Part shown: positions 17,803 through 27,021 of the stretch, one piece after another | How the letters are laid out: the number at the start of each line of letters is the position of its first letter | Position numbering within the stretch: the first letter of the stretch is position 1 | From: Pseudomonas marginalis | Lineage (GTDB): Bacteria > Pseudomonadota > Gammaproteobacteria > Pseudomonadales > Pseudomonadaceae | DNA: 64,000 bases | Assembly: GCF_024169655.1 (NCBI RefSeq) | Contig: NZ_JALJWV010000001.1 | Span: 1,369,001-1,433,000 of the forward strand | Direction of reading: 5' to 3' | The notes under the pieces: generated by a model | The model's input: only the letters and a program-made list of their open reading frames with translations | Told to the model about the DNA's origin: nothing | Databases searched by the model: none | Program-made: the position numbers and the translations under genes

Positions 17803-18948
17803 GTGCAGGTTCAGGGTCATTACGAGCTCCAGTTCGAAGCGGTACGTGAAGCGTTCGCCGCGTTGTTCGATGACCCGCAAGAGCGTGGTGCGGCGCTGTG
17901 CATCCAGATCGGCGGGGAAACCGTGGTCGACCTGTGGGCCGGCACCGCCGATAAGGATGGGGCGCAAGCGTGGCACAGCGACACCATTGTCAACCTGTTC
18001 TCCTGCACCAAAACCTTCACCGCCGTCGCGGCCCTGCAATTGGTGGCCGAAGGCAAGCTGCAACTGGATGCGCCAGTGGCCAACTACTGGCCGGCGTTTG
18101 CCGCGGCCGGTAAAGAAGCCATCACCTTGCGCCAGTTGCTCTGCCACCAGGCCGGGTTGCCGGCGATCCGTGAAATGCTGCCCGCCGAAGCGCTGTACGA
18201 CTGGCCATTGATGGTCGACACTTTGGCGGCCGAAGCCCCGTGGTGGACGCCGGGCCAGGGCCACGGCTACGAGGCGATCACCTATGGCTGGTTGGTCGGG
18301 GAATTGCTGCGCCGTGCCGACGGACGCGGGCCGGGCGAGTCCATCGTGGCGCGGGTTGCACGCCCGTTGGGGCTGGACTTTCATGTGGGCCTGGCGGACG
18401 AAGAATTTTATCGCGTGGCCCATATAGCGCGCGGCAAAGGCAACATGGGCGATGAAGCCGCGCAACGTTTACTGCAAGTAATGATGCGAGAACCTGCGGC
18501 CATGACGACACGGGCATTTGCCAATCCGCCGTCTATTCTGACCAGTACTAATAAACCGGAATGGCGGCGTATGCAGCAGCCAGCGGCGAATGGTCACGGT
18601 AATGCGCGCAGCCTGGCGGGCTTTTATAGTGGTTTATTGGACGGTAGTTTGCTGGAAAGCGACATGCTCGAACAGTTGACCCGTGAACACAGTATCGGGC
18701 CCGATAAAACCTTATTGACCCAAACCCGTTTCGGCCTGGGCTGCATGTTGGATCAACCGCAACTGCCGAATGCGACCTTCGGCCTTGGCCCGCGTGCATT
18801 TGGACATCCAGGTGCGGGTGGTTCGGTGGGGTTTGCCGACCCTGAACATGATGTAGCGTTCGGTTTTGCGACTAATACATTGGGGCCCTATGTACTTATG
18901 GACCCGCGGGCGCAGAAGTTGGTCAGAATATTGGCCGGTTGTCTGTAA
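17803..18948 (+). CDS. Serine hydrolase of the class C beta-lactamase/esterase (EstB-like) family
   Basis: A 381-residue cytoplasmic hydrolase. It begins at GTG with GAGGGGG about 8 bases upstream. The catalytic SxxK is SCTKTFTA (about residues 67-70). The Tyr motif is probably YEAITYG (about 150-156), and the third motif is replaced by HPGAGGSVGF (about 335). These are the EstB/esterase variants, so ester hydrolysis is more likely than beta-lactam resistance, and there is no signal peptide. Bases 18410-18950 use more A/T in third positions than the first half, a mild composition shift. Confidence 0.85.
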   Translation: MQVQGHYELQFEAVREAFAALFDDPQERGAALCIQIGGETVVDLWAGTADKDGAQAWHSDTIVNLFSCTKTFTAVAALQLVAEGKLQLDAPVANYWPAFAAAGKEAITLRQLLCHQAGLPAIREMLPAEALYDWPLMVDTLAAEAPWWTPGQGHGYEAITYGWLVGELLRRADGRGPGESIVARVARPLGLDFHVGLADEEFYRVAHIARGKGNMGDEAAQRLLQVMMREPAAMTTRAFANPPSILTSTNKPEWRRMQQPAANGHGNARSLAGFYSGLLDGSLLESDMLEQLTREHSIGPDKTLLTQTRFGLGCMLDQPQLPNATFGLGPRAFGHPGAGGSVGFADPEHDVAFGFATNTLGPYVLMDPRAQKLVRILAGCL

Positions 18949-19090
18949 ACCCCTTGCTGTTTCACGTTTTTTTGTTACAAATGCAAGTATAAGAAGGCGC
19001 GAAGCGAAATATTGTAACTTTAATGTTCCGGACGCGTCTGTTTAACGGGTCGTTCAGACCCCCGGTTTTTTCTCATTTTGTGGATATCTC

Positions 19091-20320
19091 ATGTTATCGA
19101 ACAAGTCCTTGGCACTGGCGCTGTGCCTCACTATTACTGGCTGCGCACAAACACCACAAAATGATGCCGAGGGCGGGCATTGGTGGTCATTTGGATCTGA
19201 CAAGGCTGCTACCAAGGACGCAGTGACCCAAACCGACGCCAAACCGGACGCCAAACTCGCCGCCGGGGCCAAGCCTGCTGCACCGGTAGCTGCTGCCAGC
19301 GCCAAGCCTGCTGCACCGCTAGCTGCTGCCAGCGTCAAGCCTGCCGCGCCGGTAGCCGCCGCTCCTGCTCCAGCCCCGGTGGCCAAAGCGGATACCGGCT
19401 CCAGTTGGTGGCCGTTCTCCTCCAAGAGCGCCGACGAAAAGGCCGCCGATGCCAAGGCTGACCTGAAGGCCGACCTTAAGGCTGCAACCCCGGCGCCAGC
19501 TGCTCCTGCTGCCGCCGTCGTCGCCAAGACCGACTCCGAAACCCATTGGTGGTGGCCGTTCGAAAGCACGTCCAAGCCTAAGCCATTGGCCAAGGTCGAC
19601 GTGACCAACGTGCCGATGCCCGACCCGAAAATTACCCAAGCCTGGCTGGACGACTATGAGCCGCGCCTGCGCGCCGCCATCAAGGACAGCAACCTGCAAC
19701 TGGAACGTCGCGACAACGTACTGGTGGTGATTGCCCCGGTAGACGGTTCCTACAACCCGAAACGCCCGACGATGTTGCTGCCGGTTACCCTGGGCCCGTT
19801 CACTCGCGTCGCCAAGGCTGTTGAAGCTGACCCGAAGACCGCCGTACTGGTCCTCGGTCACGTTGACGCCACCGGCAGCGCTCCGGCGAGCCAGGCGTTG
19901 ACCAAAGAGCGCGCGGTGTCCATCGCATCGATTTTCAGTCTCAGCGGCCTCAAGCAAGACCGTCTGATGTTGCGCGGTATGGGCGACATGATGCCACGTG
20001 CCGCCAACGACAGTACCCAGGGCCGTGCGCTGAATCGTCGCATGGAAATTATGTTTACTCAGCGTACAACTATGTTGGCCTTGCTGAGCAAGTACAACTC
20101 GGGCAAGACGCTGCCTGTGGCTGAAATGGTTGCCGTGCAGGACGTTCCCGCGCCGGCCGCAGCCGCAAAAGCCCCAGCGAAAAAGGCGGTCGCGAAGAAA
20201 TCCGCAGCTAAGCCAGCCGCGAAAAAGGCCCCGGCCAAGCCAGCTGCCAAGAAACCAGCACCGGCCAAAGCCAAAGCCAAGGCTGCTGCACCGGTTGCGA
20301 ACGACCAGGCAAAAAACTGA
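19091..20320 (+). CDS. OmpA-family lipoprotein with Ala/Pro repeats and a histone H1-like tail
   Basis: A 409-residue protein. The signal peptide ends in the lipobox ITGCAQ (Cys at about residue 18). Residues about 55-165 are low complexity, with AKPAAPVAAAS-type tandem units and repeated WWPF blocks (SSWWPFSS, HWWWPFES). An OmpA C-terminal peptidoglycan-binding domain follows (about 200-325, with VLGHVDATGS and GRALNRRMEIMF). The last 65 residues are KKAVAKKSAAKPAAKKAPAK-like Lys/Ala/Pro repeats as in histone H1 and AlgP. P. aeruginosa has an OmpA-family gene next to pdxH in the same position. The tail is unusual for this family. Confidence 0.87.
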   Translation: MLSNKSLALALCLTITGCAQTPQNDAEGGHWWSFGSDKAATKDAVTQTDAKPDAKLAAGAKPAAPVAAASAKPAAPLAAASVKPAAPVAAAPAPAPVAKADTGSSWWPFSSKSADEKAADAKADLKADLKAATPAPAAPAAAVVAKTDSETHWWWPFESTSKPKPLAKVDVTNVPMPDPKITQAWLDDYEPRLRAAIKDSNLQLERRDNVLVVIAPVDGSYNPKRPTMLLPVTLGPFTRVAKAVEADPKTAVLVLGHVDATGSAPASQALTKERAVSIASIFSLSGLKQDRLMLRGMGDMMPRAANDSTQGRALNRRMEIMFTQRTTMLALLSKYNSGKTLPVAEMVAVQDVPAPAAAAKAPAKKAVAKKSAAKPAAKKAPAKPAAKKPAPAKAKAKAAAPVANDQAKN

Positions 20321-20347
20321 TCCGTTGAACCAGAAGGATAAAGTCGC

Positions 20348-20995
20348 ATGACCCAGGCAGTGGCGGATATGCGCCGTGACTACACACGGGATGGTTTGAG
20401 CGAGGCCCAGGCCCCGAGCGAGCCGTTCGCCTTGTTCCACCAATGGTTTGGCGATGCGGTGAAGACCGAGCAGCCGCCGGTGGAGGCCAATGCGATGACC
20501 CTGGCCACGGTCGATGAGGACGGTCGCCCGCACTGTCGCATCCTGCTGCTCAAGGGCCTGGATGCACAGGGCTTTACCTTCTTCACCAACTATCAGAGCG
20601 CCAAGGGCGATCAGCTCGCGACGCAGCCCTTCGCGGCCATGACCTTTTTCTGGCCGACCCTGGAGCGCCAGGTGCGCATCGAGGGCCGGGTGGTCAAGGT
20701 CACGCCCGAAGAGTCGGACGCCTATTTCCAGGTGCGCCCCTTGGGTAGCCGCCTGGGCGCGTGGGCCTCTCCGCAGAGCAAGGTCATCCGTGACCGCGAA
20801 GAATTGCACGACTTGCTCAAGGTCACCGAAGAGCGTTTTAGCGACACTCAGCCGCACTGCCCCGAGCACTGGGGCGGCTATCGCTTGTTGCCCGAGCGCA
20901 TCGAGTTCTGGCAAGGCCGCGCTAGCCGCTTGCATGACCGCCTGAACTACCGCTTGCAAGGGGCCGACTGGACCCGTGAGCGTCTGGCACCCTGA
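20348..20995 (+). CDS. pdxH: Pyridoxamine 5'-phosphate oxidase
   Basis: FMN-dependent oxidation of pyridoxine 5'-phosphate or pyridoxamine 5'-phosphate to pyridoxal 5'-phosphate. At 215 residues it is full length for PdxH. Typical segments are [21 protein letters not shown] (about residues 48-68, read as [13 protein letters not shown] then CRILLLKG), [10 protein letters not shown] and the PNPOx C-terminal block [25 protein letters not shown] is about 8 bases upstream. It lies 27 bases after the OmpA-family gene and may share its transcript. Confidence 0.97.
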   Translation: MTQAVADMRRDYTRDGLSEAQAPSEPFALFHQWFGDAVKTEQPPVEANAMTLATVDEDGRPHCRILLLKGLDAQGFTFFTNYQSAKGDQLATQPFAAMTFFWPTLERQVRIEGRVVKVTPEESDAYFQVRPLGSRLGAWASPQSKVIRDREELHDLLKVTEERFSDTQPHCPEHWGGYRLLPERIEFWQGRASRLHDRLNYRLQGADWTRERLAP

Positions 20996-21049
20996 TCGTC
21001 GTCTTTCGTCACCCCACCTGACTGTTGTTTGTCACCCCGAAGCCTCTCT

Positions 21050-21292
21050 TCAAGAGGCCTCGGGCGTATACTGCTGCGCCGCGTTTTTCAACCAGGCCGG
21101 CAAATCGCGGCGGTTGATCTTCAGGGTGCGGGCTTTTTCCAGTTGTTGCAGCATAAACGCCCGCTTGTGCAGGTCGCTGCCCGCCAGGGAGAGCGCCAGG
21201 TCGCGGTCGATCCAGCGTCGGATGCGCAGGTACAACCAGCCATGAAAATACAAGCCGGCTACGGTAGTGACTACAATGATGAAATAATCCAT
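21050..21292 (-). CDS. Small membrane-anchored hypothetical protein
   Basis: An 80-residue protein from MDYFIIVVTTVAGLYFHG. This internal ATG gives an N-terminal membrane helix (residues 3-18). An upstream start at 21349 would put charged residues first and is disfavoured. The rest is a basic, probably helical cytoplasmic tail (RIRRWIDRDLALSLAG, QQLEKARTLKINRRDLPAWL). It is conserved near pdxH and slyB in pseudomonads as I recall that locus. Function is unknown. Confidence 0.7.
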   Translation of the reverse strand: MDYFIIVVTTVAGLYFHGWLYLRIRRWIDRDLALSLAGSDLHKRAFMLQQLEKARTLKINRRDLPAWLKNAAQQYTPEAS

Positions 21293-21449
21293 GAGCGTCC
21301 TGTTTACGAAATGAGTGCTACCGTTTGTCGAGTCTTCTGGTGCTGGCACTCTGTACTAGGGCTGAATGAAAGCAATTTTCTGCGGGGCTTGCCGTGACAG
21401 GCGTCAAGCCGCAGCGTCTAATGAACACCTGTCCTTTGGAGTTGATGCT

Positions 21450-21914
21450 ATGCGTAAGTCCGTTTTACTAGTTGCCTGCTTTACTACCCTGTCGTTGTTG
21501 TTGGGTGGCTGCGCCTCGAGTCTGACCGGCGACTCGTACTCCCGTGACGAAGCGCGTCGTGTGCAGACCGTTCGCATGGGCACCATTGAATCCCTGCGTC
21601 CGGTGAAAATCGAAGGCACCAAGACCCCAATCGGCGGCGCGGCCGGTGCCGTCATTGGCGGCGTGGGCGGCAGCGCCATCGGCGGCGGCCGTGGCAGTAT
21701 CGTGACCGCCGTGATCGGCGCCGTCGCCGGCGGCCTGTTGGGTTCGGCCACCGAAGAAGGCCTGACCCGCACCCAGGGCGTGGAAATCACCGTTCGCGAA
21801 GACGACGGCAGCATGCGCGCCTACGTGCAGGCCGTGCAGGAAAATGAAATCTTCCGCATCGGTGATCGCGTGCGCATCATGACCGTTGATGGTACCAGCC
21901 GCGTGACTCGCTAA
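21450..21914 (+). CDS. slyB: Outer-membrane lipoprotein SlyB (glycine zipper 2TM)
   Basis: A 154-residue lipoprotein. Start MRKSVLLVACF gives a signal peptide ending LLLGGCASS (Cys at about residue 20). The middle (about 65-105) is a glycine-zipper transmembrane domain: GGAAGAVIGGVGGSAIGGG followed by VTAVIGAVAGGLLGSATEEG. The last part (IRVREDDGS-like VEITVREDDGSMR) is the small beta domain of the SlyB/PCP family. SlyB stabilises outer-membrane protein complexes and is often PhoP-regulated. A strong terminator follows. Confidence 0.93.
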   Translation: MRKSVLLVACFTTLSLLLGGCASSLTGDSYSRDEARRVQTVRMGTIESLRPVKIEGTKTPIGGAAGAVIGGVGGSAIGGGRGSIVTAVIGAVAGGLLGSATEEGLTRTQGVEITVREDDGSMRAYVQAVQENEIFRIGDRVRIMTVDGTSRVTR

Positions 21915-21939
21915 GCGTTAAGCCGCGAGCAAAGAAAAA

Positions 21940-21969
21940 CCCCAGCCGGGTGACCGGCTGGGGTTTTTT
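21940..21969 (+). terminator. Bidirectional rho-independent terminator between slyB and nhaA
   Basis: A 10-bp CCCCAGCCGG/CCGGCTGGGG stem with GTGA loop is followed by T6 on the plus strand. The A-rich 5' flank gives a T-rich tail on the minus strand, so it can serve both convergent genes. Confidence 0.9.
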
Positions 21970-21989
21970 GTGTGCGGTGTTTGCGCGGG

Positions 21990-23165
21990 TCAGGCTTTCT
22001 TGCGACTCGCCATTGCCGTCACCGCATAACCGATACACGCCGCGAGTATCGACCCGGTCAGAATCCCCATTCGATCCTCCCCGGCAAACTCACTGGCGCC
22101 CGGCACGAACGCCAGTGAACCGACAAACAGGCTCATGGTAAAGCCGATGCCGCACAGGATCGCGACGCCGAACACCTGACCCCAGTTGGCGCCGCTGGGC
22201 AGCGCGGCGAGGCCGGTCTTGATGGCCAGCCAGGTGAGGCCGAATACGCCGATAGTCTTGCCGATCAACAGGCCGGCGGCGATACCCAGGGGCACGTGGT
22301 GGGTGAAGCTCTCGAGGCTGACCCCGGTCAGGGACACACCGGCGTTGGCAAACGCGAACAGCGGCAGGATGCAGTAGGCCACCCACGGATGGAGGGCATG
22401 TTCGAGCGTCAACAGCGGAGAGGTTTCGGCGTTTTTGGTGCGCATCGGTATGCAGAACGCCAGGGTCACGCCGGCCAGGGTGGCATGCACGCCACTTTTC
22501 AGCACGCAGACCCACAGGATCAGGCCGATGATCAGGTAAGGCCCGAGCTTGATCACGCCCAGCCGGTTCATCGCAATCAAGGCAATCAAACAGGCGCCTG
22601 CGCCCGCCAGGGCTGCGCCGGACAGATCGCTGGAATAGAACACGGCGATCACGATGATAGCGCCCAGGTCATCGATAATGGCCAGGGTCATCAGGAACAG
22701 TTTCAGCGACACCGGCACGCGCTTGCCCAGCAGCGCCAGGACGCCCAATGCGAAGGCGATATCGGTGGCCATGGGGATTGCCCAGCCGGAAAGCGCCGCA
22801 GGGTAATCCTTGTTGATTGCCCAGTAGATCAGTGCCGGCACCACCATGCCGCCGATCGCCGCAGCGCCTGGCAGGACGACTTGCGAGGGCTTGGACAGGT
22901 GGCCGTCGAGCAACTCGCGCTTGACCTCCAGGCCGATCAGCAGGAAGAACAGGGCCATCAGGCCGTCATTGATCCACAACAACGCGGGCTTGGCGATCTT
23001 CAGCGCGCCAATCTGCGCCACTACGGGCACGTCGAGAAACGCGCTGTAGAGGTGCGACAACGGTGAGTTGTTGACGATCAGCGCCAAGGCGGCTGCGGCG
23101 ATCAACAACAGACCGCTGGCGGCTTCCAGCTGGAAAAAACGGGTGAACGTGCTACGCAGAGCCAA
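21990..23165 (-). CDS. nhaA: Na+/H+ antiporter NhaA
   Basis: A 391-residue inner-membrane antiporter exchanging about two H+ for one Na+, important for pH and salt homeostasis. There are about 12 transmembrane helices. Two essential aspartates are in [16 protein letters not shown] and [16 protein letters not shown] (D163/D164 of E. coli NhaA lie in IDDLGA). N-terminal hallmark: [13 protein letters not shown]. Full length. The 215-base upstream gap shared with the Cds1-like gene holds a perfect inverted repeat at 23239-23259. Confidence 0.96.
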   Translation of the reverse strand: MALRSTFTRFFQLEAASGLLLIAAAALALIVNNSPLSHLYSAFLDVPVVAQIGALKIAKPALLWINDGLMALFFLLIGLEVKRELLDGHLSKPSQVVLPGAAAIGGMVVPALIYWAINKDYPAALSGWAIPMATDIAFALGVLALLGKRVPVSLKLFLMTLAIIDDLGAIIVIAVFYSSDLSGAALAGAGACLIALIAMNRLGVIKLGPYLIIGLILWVCVLKSGVHATLAGVTLAFCIPMRTKNAETSPLLTLEHALHPWVAYCILPLFAFANAGVSLTGVSLESFTHHVPLGIAAGLLIGKTIGVFGLTWLAIKTGLAALPSGANWGQVFGVAILCGIGFTMSLFVGSLAFVPGASEFAGEDRMGILTGSILAACIGYAVTAMASRKKA

Positions 23166-23238
23166 GGTGTGCTCTCCAATCCGGATTCAATAGGTGCGTA
23201 CCCTAACCCGTACCGTTAGTTGTTAAAACAAAAGTTAT

Positions 23239-23259
23239 ATTCTTATTTGTTATAAGAAT
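23239..23259. promoter_or_regulatory. Inverted repeat between nhaA and the Cds1-like gene
   Basis: ATTCTTAT-TTGTT-ATAAGAAT is a perfect 8-bp inverted repeat with a 5-base centre. Its inner TTAT-N5-ATAA fits the T-N11-A shape of LysR-type operators. The position between divergent genes suits an operator for either gene. CysB is a reasonable candidate because the plus-strand gene acts on cysteine, but that is inference. Confidence 0.5.
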
Positions 23260-23380
23260 GGGGCGCGGTCGGGGTTGCGCCAGAGCCTAGCAATTGTGTG
23301 TCCAATTGAGTCGCTACTGTATCTGTGTGAGGTGTGGGAAACATCCTAAGATTGCGACTGAAATCCTTAGAGATTCCCTC

Positions 23381-24475
23381 ATGAGCGACCACCGTCCCTG
23401 GGCCCGCGAAGCCATTCGTATTATTGAAGCAGACTTCCAGCGCAGCGCCGACACCCACCTGATCCCTTTAGCGCTGCCGGGCTTGCCGGGTATCGAGTTG
23501 TACTTCAAGGATGAGTCCAGCCATCCCACCGGCAGCCTGAAACATCGGCTGGCTCGCTCGCTGTTCCTGTATGCGCTGTGCAATGGCTGGCTGAAACCGG
23601 GGGCGCCGGTGATCGAAGCCTCCAGCGGTTCGACGGCGATCTCCGAAGCCTACTTCGCACGCTTGCTCGGCCTGCCGTTTATCGCGGTGATGCCAGCCAC
23701 CACTTCCAAGGAAAAGATCGCCCAGATCGCTTTCTATGGTGGCAAGAGCCATCTGGTACAAGATCCGACGCAGATCTACGCCGAATCCGAACGTCTCGCG
23801 CAGGAAAGTGGTGGTCACTTCATGGACCAGTTCACCTACGCCGAACGCGCCACCGACTGGCGGGCGAATAACAACATCGCCGAGTCGATCTTCCAGCAGA
23901 TGCGCTTCGAGCGTCATCCCGAGCCGAGCTGGCTGATTTCCAGCCCCGGCACGGGGGGTACCACCGCGACCCTGGGACGCTATGTGCGTTATCGCCAGCA
24001 TTGCACCCGCGTATTGTGTGCCGATGCCGAGCGCTCGGTGTTCTTTGACTACTACCTGAGCGGCGATGCCGGCTTGCGCCTGGAGTGCGGCTCGCGGATC
24101 GAAGGCATTGGCCGACCGCGGGTCGAAGCGTCGTTTTTGCCCAAGGTCATCGATGCGATGGTCAAGGTGCCGGATGCGCTGTCGCTGGCGGCCATGCATT
24201 ACCTGGCCGAGCGGCTGGGGCGACGGGTCGGCGGGTCCAGCGGGACCAACCTGATCGGTGCCTTGATGGCGGCGCAGCAGATGAAAGCGGCGGGGGAGTC
24301 GGGGTCGATCGTGGCGATCTTGTGTGATGGGGGCGAGCGGTATGCCACCACCTATTACGATCAGGCGTGGCTGGCGGGGCAGGGGTATGAACTGCCGGGG
24401 TTGATCGCTGCGGTGGCGGCCAGCGTCGAGCGCGGTGAGCCGCTGCCCGATAACATCCTGCGCGCGAATATCTGA
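23381..24475 (+). CDS. PLP-dependent cysteine synthase-fold enzyme, Cds1-like (cysteine desulfhydrase type)
   Basis: A 364-residue fold type II PLP enzyme. Start [13 protein letters not shown] is chosen because the longer frame begins with non-homologous Cys-rich sequence. The PLP lysine is K54 in [11 protein letters not shown], and the Asn/Ser phosphate-binding loop is [26 protein letters not shown] is the glycine loop. The [24 protein letters not shown] block resembles bacterial Cds1, which degrades L-cysteine to pyruvate, ammonia and sulphide, more than CysK. Divergent from nhaA with a shared palindrome. Confidence 0.83.
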   Translation: MSDHRPWAREAIRIIEADFQRSADTHLIPLALPGLPGIELYFKDESSHPTGSLKHRLARSLFLYALCNGWLKPGAPVIEASSGSTAISEAYFARLLGLPFIAVMPATTSKEKIAQIAFYGGKSHLVQDPTQIYAESERLAQESGGHFMDQFTYAERATDWRANNNIAESIFQQMRFERHPEPSWLISSPGTGGTTATLGRYVRYRQHCTRVLCADAERSVFFDYYLSGDAGLRLECGSRIEGIGRPRVEASFLPKVIDAMVKVPDALSLAAMHYLAERLGRRVGGSSGTNLIGALMAAQQMKAAGESGSIVAILCDGGERYATTYYDQAWLAGQGYELPGLIAAVAASVERGEPLPDNILRANI

Positions 24476-24493
24476 CACGCCACGAAAAACACC

Positions 24494-24515
24494 GTGGGAG
24501 CGCGCTTGCTCCCAC
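24494..24515. repeat. Single REP hairpin
   Basis: GTGGGAGCGCGCTTGCTCCCAC is an isolated REP unit (imperfect stem) between two convergent genes. It has no partner unit nearby, unlike the REPINs. Confidence 0.6.
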
Positions 24516-24533
24516 ATCTGGATGGCGGTTTTT

Positions 24534-26147
24534 TCAGGCCTCGATACCCAACATATCCCGCGCCAACGCCTCGGCAATCCGAATGCCGTCGACACCCGCC
24601 GACAGAATCCCACCGGCATAACCGGCGCCTTCACCGGCCGGGAACAGGCCTTTGACGTTCAAGCTCTGCATCGATTCGTTACGGGTAATCCGCAATGGCG
24701 ATGAGGTGCGCGTCTCGATACCGGTCAAGACTGCATCGTGCAGCGAGTAGCCCTTGATCTGCTTCTCGAACGCCGGCAAGGCTTCACGGATCGCTTCGAT
24801 GGCGAAGTCCGGCAGCGCCAGGGCCAGGTCGCCCATGGACACCCCAGGTTTGTAGGACGGCTCCACGCTGCCGATGGCCGTGGACGGTTTGCCAGCGATA
24901 AAGTCGCCCACCAGTTGCGCCGGGGCCTCGTAATTGCTGCCGCCGAGGACGTAGGCGTGGGACTCCAGGCGCTCCTGCAGCTCGATGCCGGCGAGCGGGC
25001 CGCCCGGGTAATCGACCTCAGGCGTGATGCCGACCACGATGCCGGAGTTGGCGTTGCGTTCGTTGCGCGAGTACTGGCTCATGCCGTTGGTCACCACGCG
25101 ATGCAGCTCGGAAGTCGCGGCCACCACGGTGCCGCCGGGGCACATGCAGAAGCTGTAGACCGAGCGGCCATTCTTGGCGTGGTAGACCAGTTTGTAGTCG
25201 GCGGCGCCGAGTTTCGGGTGCCCGGCGTATTTGCCCAGGCGCGCGGCATCGATCAGCGACTGCGGGTGTTCGATACGGAAACCCACGGAAAACGGCTTGG
25301 CTTCCATGTACACGCCACGGCCGTGGAGCATGCGGAAGGTATCGCGGGCGCTGTGGCCGAGGGCGAGGATCACGTGCTTGGAAAGGACCTGCTCGCCGCC
25401 ATCGAGGACCACGCCGTTCAGTTGACCGTCTTCGATCAACACGTCGGTCACCCGTTGCTCGAAGCGCACTTCACCGCCCAGGGCGATGATTTGCTCGCGC
25501 ATGTTTTCCACCACGCCGGTCAGACGGAACGTACCGATGTGCGGCTTGCTGACGTAGAGGATTTCTTCCGGTGCACCGGCCTTGACGAACTCGTGCAGCA
25601 CTTTGCGCCCGTGGAATTTCGGGTCTTTGATCTGGCTGTAGAGCTTGCCATCGGAAAAGGTCCCGGCGCCGCCCTCACCGAATTGCACGTTGGACTCCGG
25701 GTTGAGCACACTTTTGCGCCACAGGCCCCAGGTGTCCTTGGTGCGCTGGCGCACTTCCTTGCCGCGTTCCAGGATGATCGGCTTGAAGCCCATCTGCGCC
25801 AGCAGCAGCCCGGCGAAAATCCCGCACGGGCCAAAACCGACGACGACCGGACGTTCAGCCAGGTCCGCAGGCGCCTGGCCCACTACCTTGTAGCTGACGT
25901 CCGGCGCCGGGTTGATGTTGCGGTCATCGGCAAACTTGAGCAGCAGGGCGGCTTCACCCTTCACGGTCACGTCGACGGTGTAGATGAAGCACAGCTCCGA
26001 GGATTTTTTGCGGGCGTCATAGCTGCGCTTGAACAGGGTGAAATCGAGCAGGTCATCACTGGCGATGCCCAGGCGCTGCACAATGGCGGGCCGCAGGTCT
26101 TCTTCGGGATGGTCGATGGGCAGCTTGAGTTCGGTGATTCGTAACAT
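24534..26147 (-). CDS. FAD-dependent oxidoreductase (COG2509-type)
   Basis: A 537-residue cytoplasmic flavoprotein. An N-terminal domain of about 95 residues (MLRITELKLPIDHPEEDL) is followed by the dinucleotide fold VVVGFGPCGIFAGLLLAQMG (about residues 101-120) and a long FAD domain with FGEGGAGTFSDGKL (about 155-168). PAGEGAGYAGGILSAGVDGIRIAEAL near the C-terminus (read as PAGEGAGYAGG then ILSAGVDGIRIAEAL) is the second FAD contact. The family is widespread and annotated only as an uncharacterised FAD-dependent dehydrogenase. The substrate is unknown. Confidence 0.85.
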   Translation of the reverse strand: MLRITELKLPIDHPEEDLRPAIVQRLGIASDDLLDFTLFKRSYDARKKSSELCFIYTVDVTVKGEAALLLKFADDRNINPAPDVSYKVVGQAPADLAERPVVVGFGPCGIFAGLLLAQMGFKPIILERGKEVRQRTKDTWGLWRKSVLNPESNVQFGEGGAGTFSDGKLYSQIKDPKFHGRKVLHEFVKAGAPEEILYVSKPHIGTFRLTGVVENMREQIIALGGEVRFEQRVTDVLIEDGQLNGVVLDGGEQVLSKHVILALGHSARDTFRMLHGRGVYMEAKPFSVGFRIEHPQSLIDAARLGKYAGHPKLGAADYKLVYHAKNGRSVYSFCMCPGGTVVAATSELHRVVTNGMSQYSRNERNANSGIVVGITPEVDYPGGPLAGIELQERLESHAYVLGGSNYEAPAQLVGDFIAGKPSTAIGSVEPSYKPGVSMGDLALALPDFAIEAIREALPAFEKQIKGYSLHDAVLTGIETRTSSPLRITRNESMQSLNVKGLFPAGEGAGYAGGILSAGVDGIRIAEALARDMLGIEA

Positions 26148-26253
26148 GACAGGGTCCGGTGTGCGGCGTTTGGTGGGGCCGGCGGTTTTGCAAACCGGTG
26201 ATTATAAGCCCCAAGCGCAGTTTGCCGTCATGTTAAAACATCACAGGAGCAAA

Positions 26254-26925
26254 TCAATCGTCCCGCGAACCACCGAAAGCCGCGCAGCCACGCTGGACTT
26301 GACCGTTGACCCGCAACTCGGCGGTCATGTGTTGCAGGCTGCCGCTGGCACTGTCGACACAGCGCTGCGGGGCTACCCACAGTTCGATGTGCTGGTTATT
26401 GGCTTCGGTCATCAGGTTGAAACGCCCGTCACCCAGTTGTTCCTCGACATAGGGAACCGGCAGCGGTGGCTGGCCTTCGCGCTCCAGCACCATGCCCTTG
26501 GCGGTGACGTTCAGCGCCCAGGCCGGCTTGTGGCCGTTGGCGCGCAGAATCGTGCGCTTGAAGTCGGGATCATCGCAGGCCGAGACGGAGCGCTCGACGC
26601 GGTACAGCTGTTGCAGCTCCACTTCGCCCTGGGTGCCGGTGGCGACGCCGGAGAACTTGCCGCGCAGGTCGGCAAACAGCACGCCTTGCTGGCCGGCCAG
26701 GGAGGCGGCTTCCTGCAGGATGCTGGTGCCGCCGGTATCCTTGACCACGTAGTTACGCTGGTCTTGGCACGGTTGGAACAACAGCTTGCCTGCGACAGCC
26801 GTGAGTTCGCCCTGCATGCGGGTCAGCCCGACGGTGGACGGTTTGGCCGGCTCGCTTTCGAACAACTGGCAGGCGGTGAACAGCGGGAGCAAGGCAAACA
26901 GCATGAGGGTACGGGCGGCACGCAT
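26254..26925 (-). CDS. Putative lipoprotein (COG3650-like)
   Basis: A 223-residue lipoprotein. Start MRAARTLMLFALLPLFTACQLF gives a lipobox FTAC (Cys at about residue 19). The open frame reaches 27003, but that start would bury the signal peptide. The mature part is a predicted beta-rich periplasmic domain containing KVDLQLELYQ-like strands (GEVELQQLYRVERSVSAC) and several Cys. I recognise no enzymatic motif. It lies about 100 bases upstream of the FAD gene on the same strand and may be transcribed with it. Confidence 0.72.
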   Translation of the reverse strand: MRAARTLMLFALLPLFTACQLFESEPAKPSTVGLTRMQGELTAVAGKLLFQPCQDQRNYVVKDTGGTSILQEAASLAGQQGVLFADLRGKFSGVATGTQGEVELQQLYRVERSVSACDDPDFKRTILRANGHKPAWALNVTAKGMVLEREGQPPLPVPYVEEQLGDGRFNLMTEANNQHIELWVAPQRCVDSASGSLQHMTAELRVNGQVQRGCAAFGGSRDD

Positions 26926-27021
26926 TATCGGGTCTCCTGACAAGTGCCGCCACGTTACGCAGGCTGGCGGTGCATCACAAGCCCACGTGCGAGCTTCAGG
27001 CATTTCTTACAGCCTTGAAGT

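Noticed and set aside
17803..18948. Antibiotic-resistance class C beta-lactamase
   Set aside because: There is no signal peptide and the third motif is HPGAGG instead of KTG, so an EstB-type esterase is more likely.
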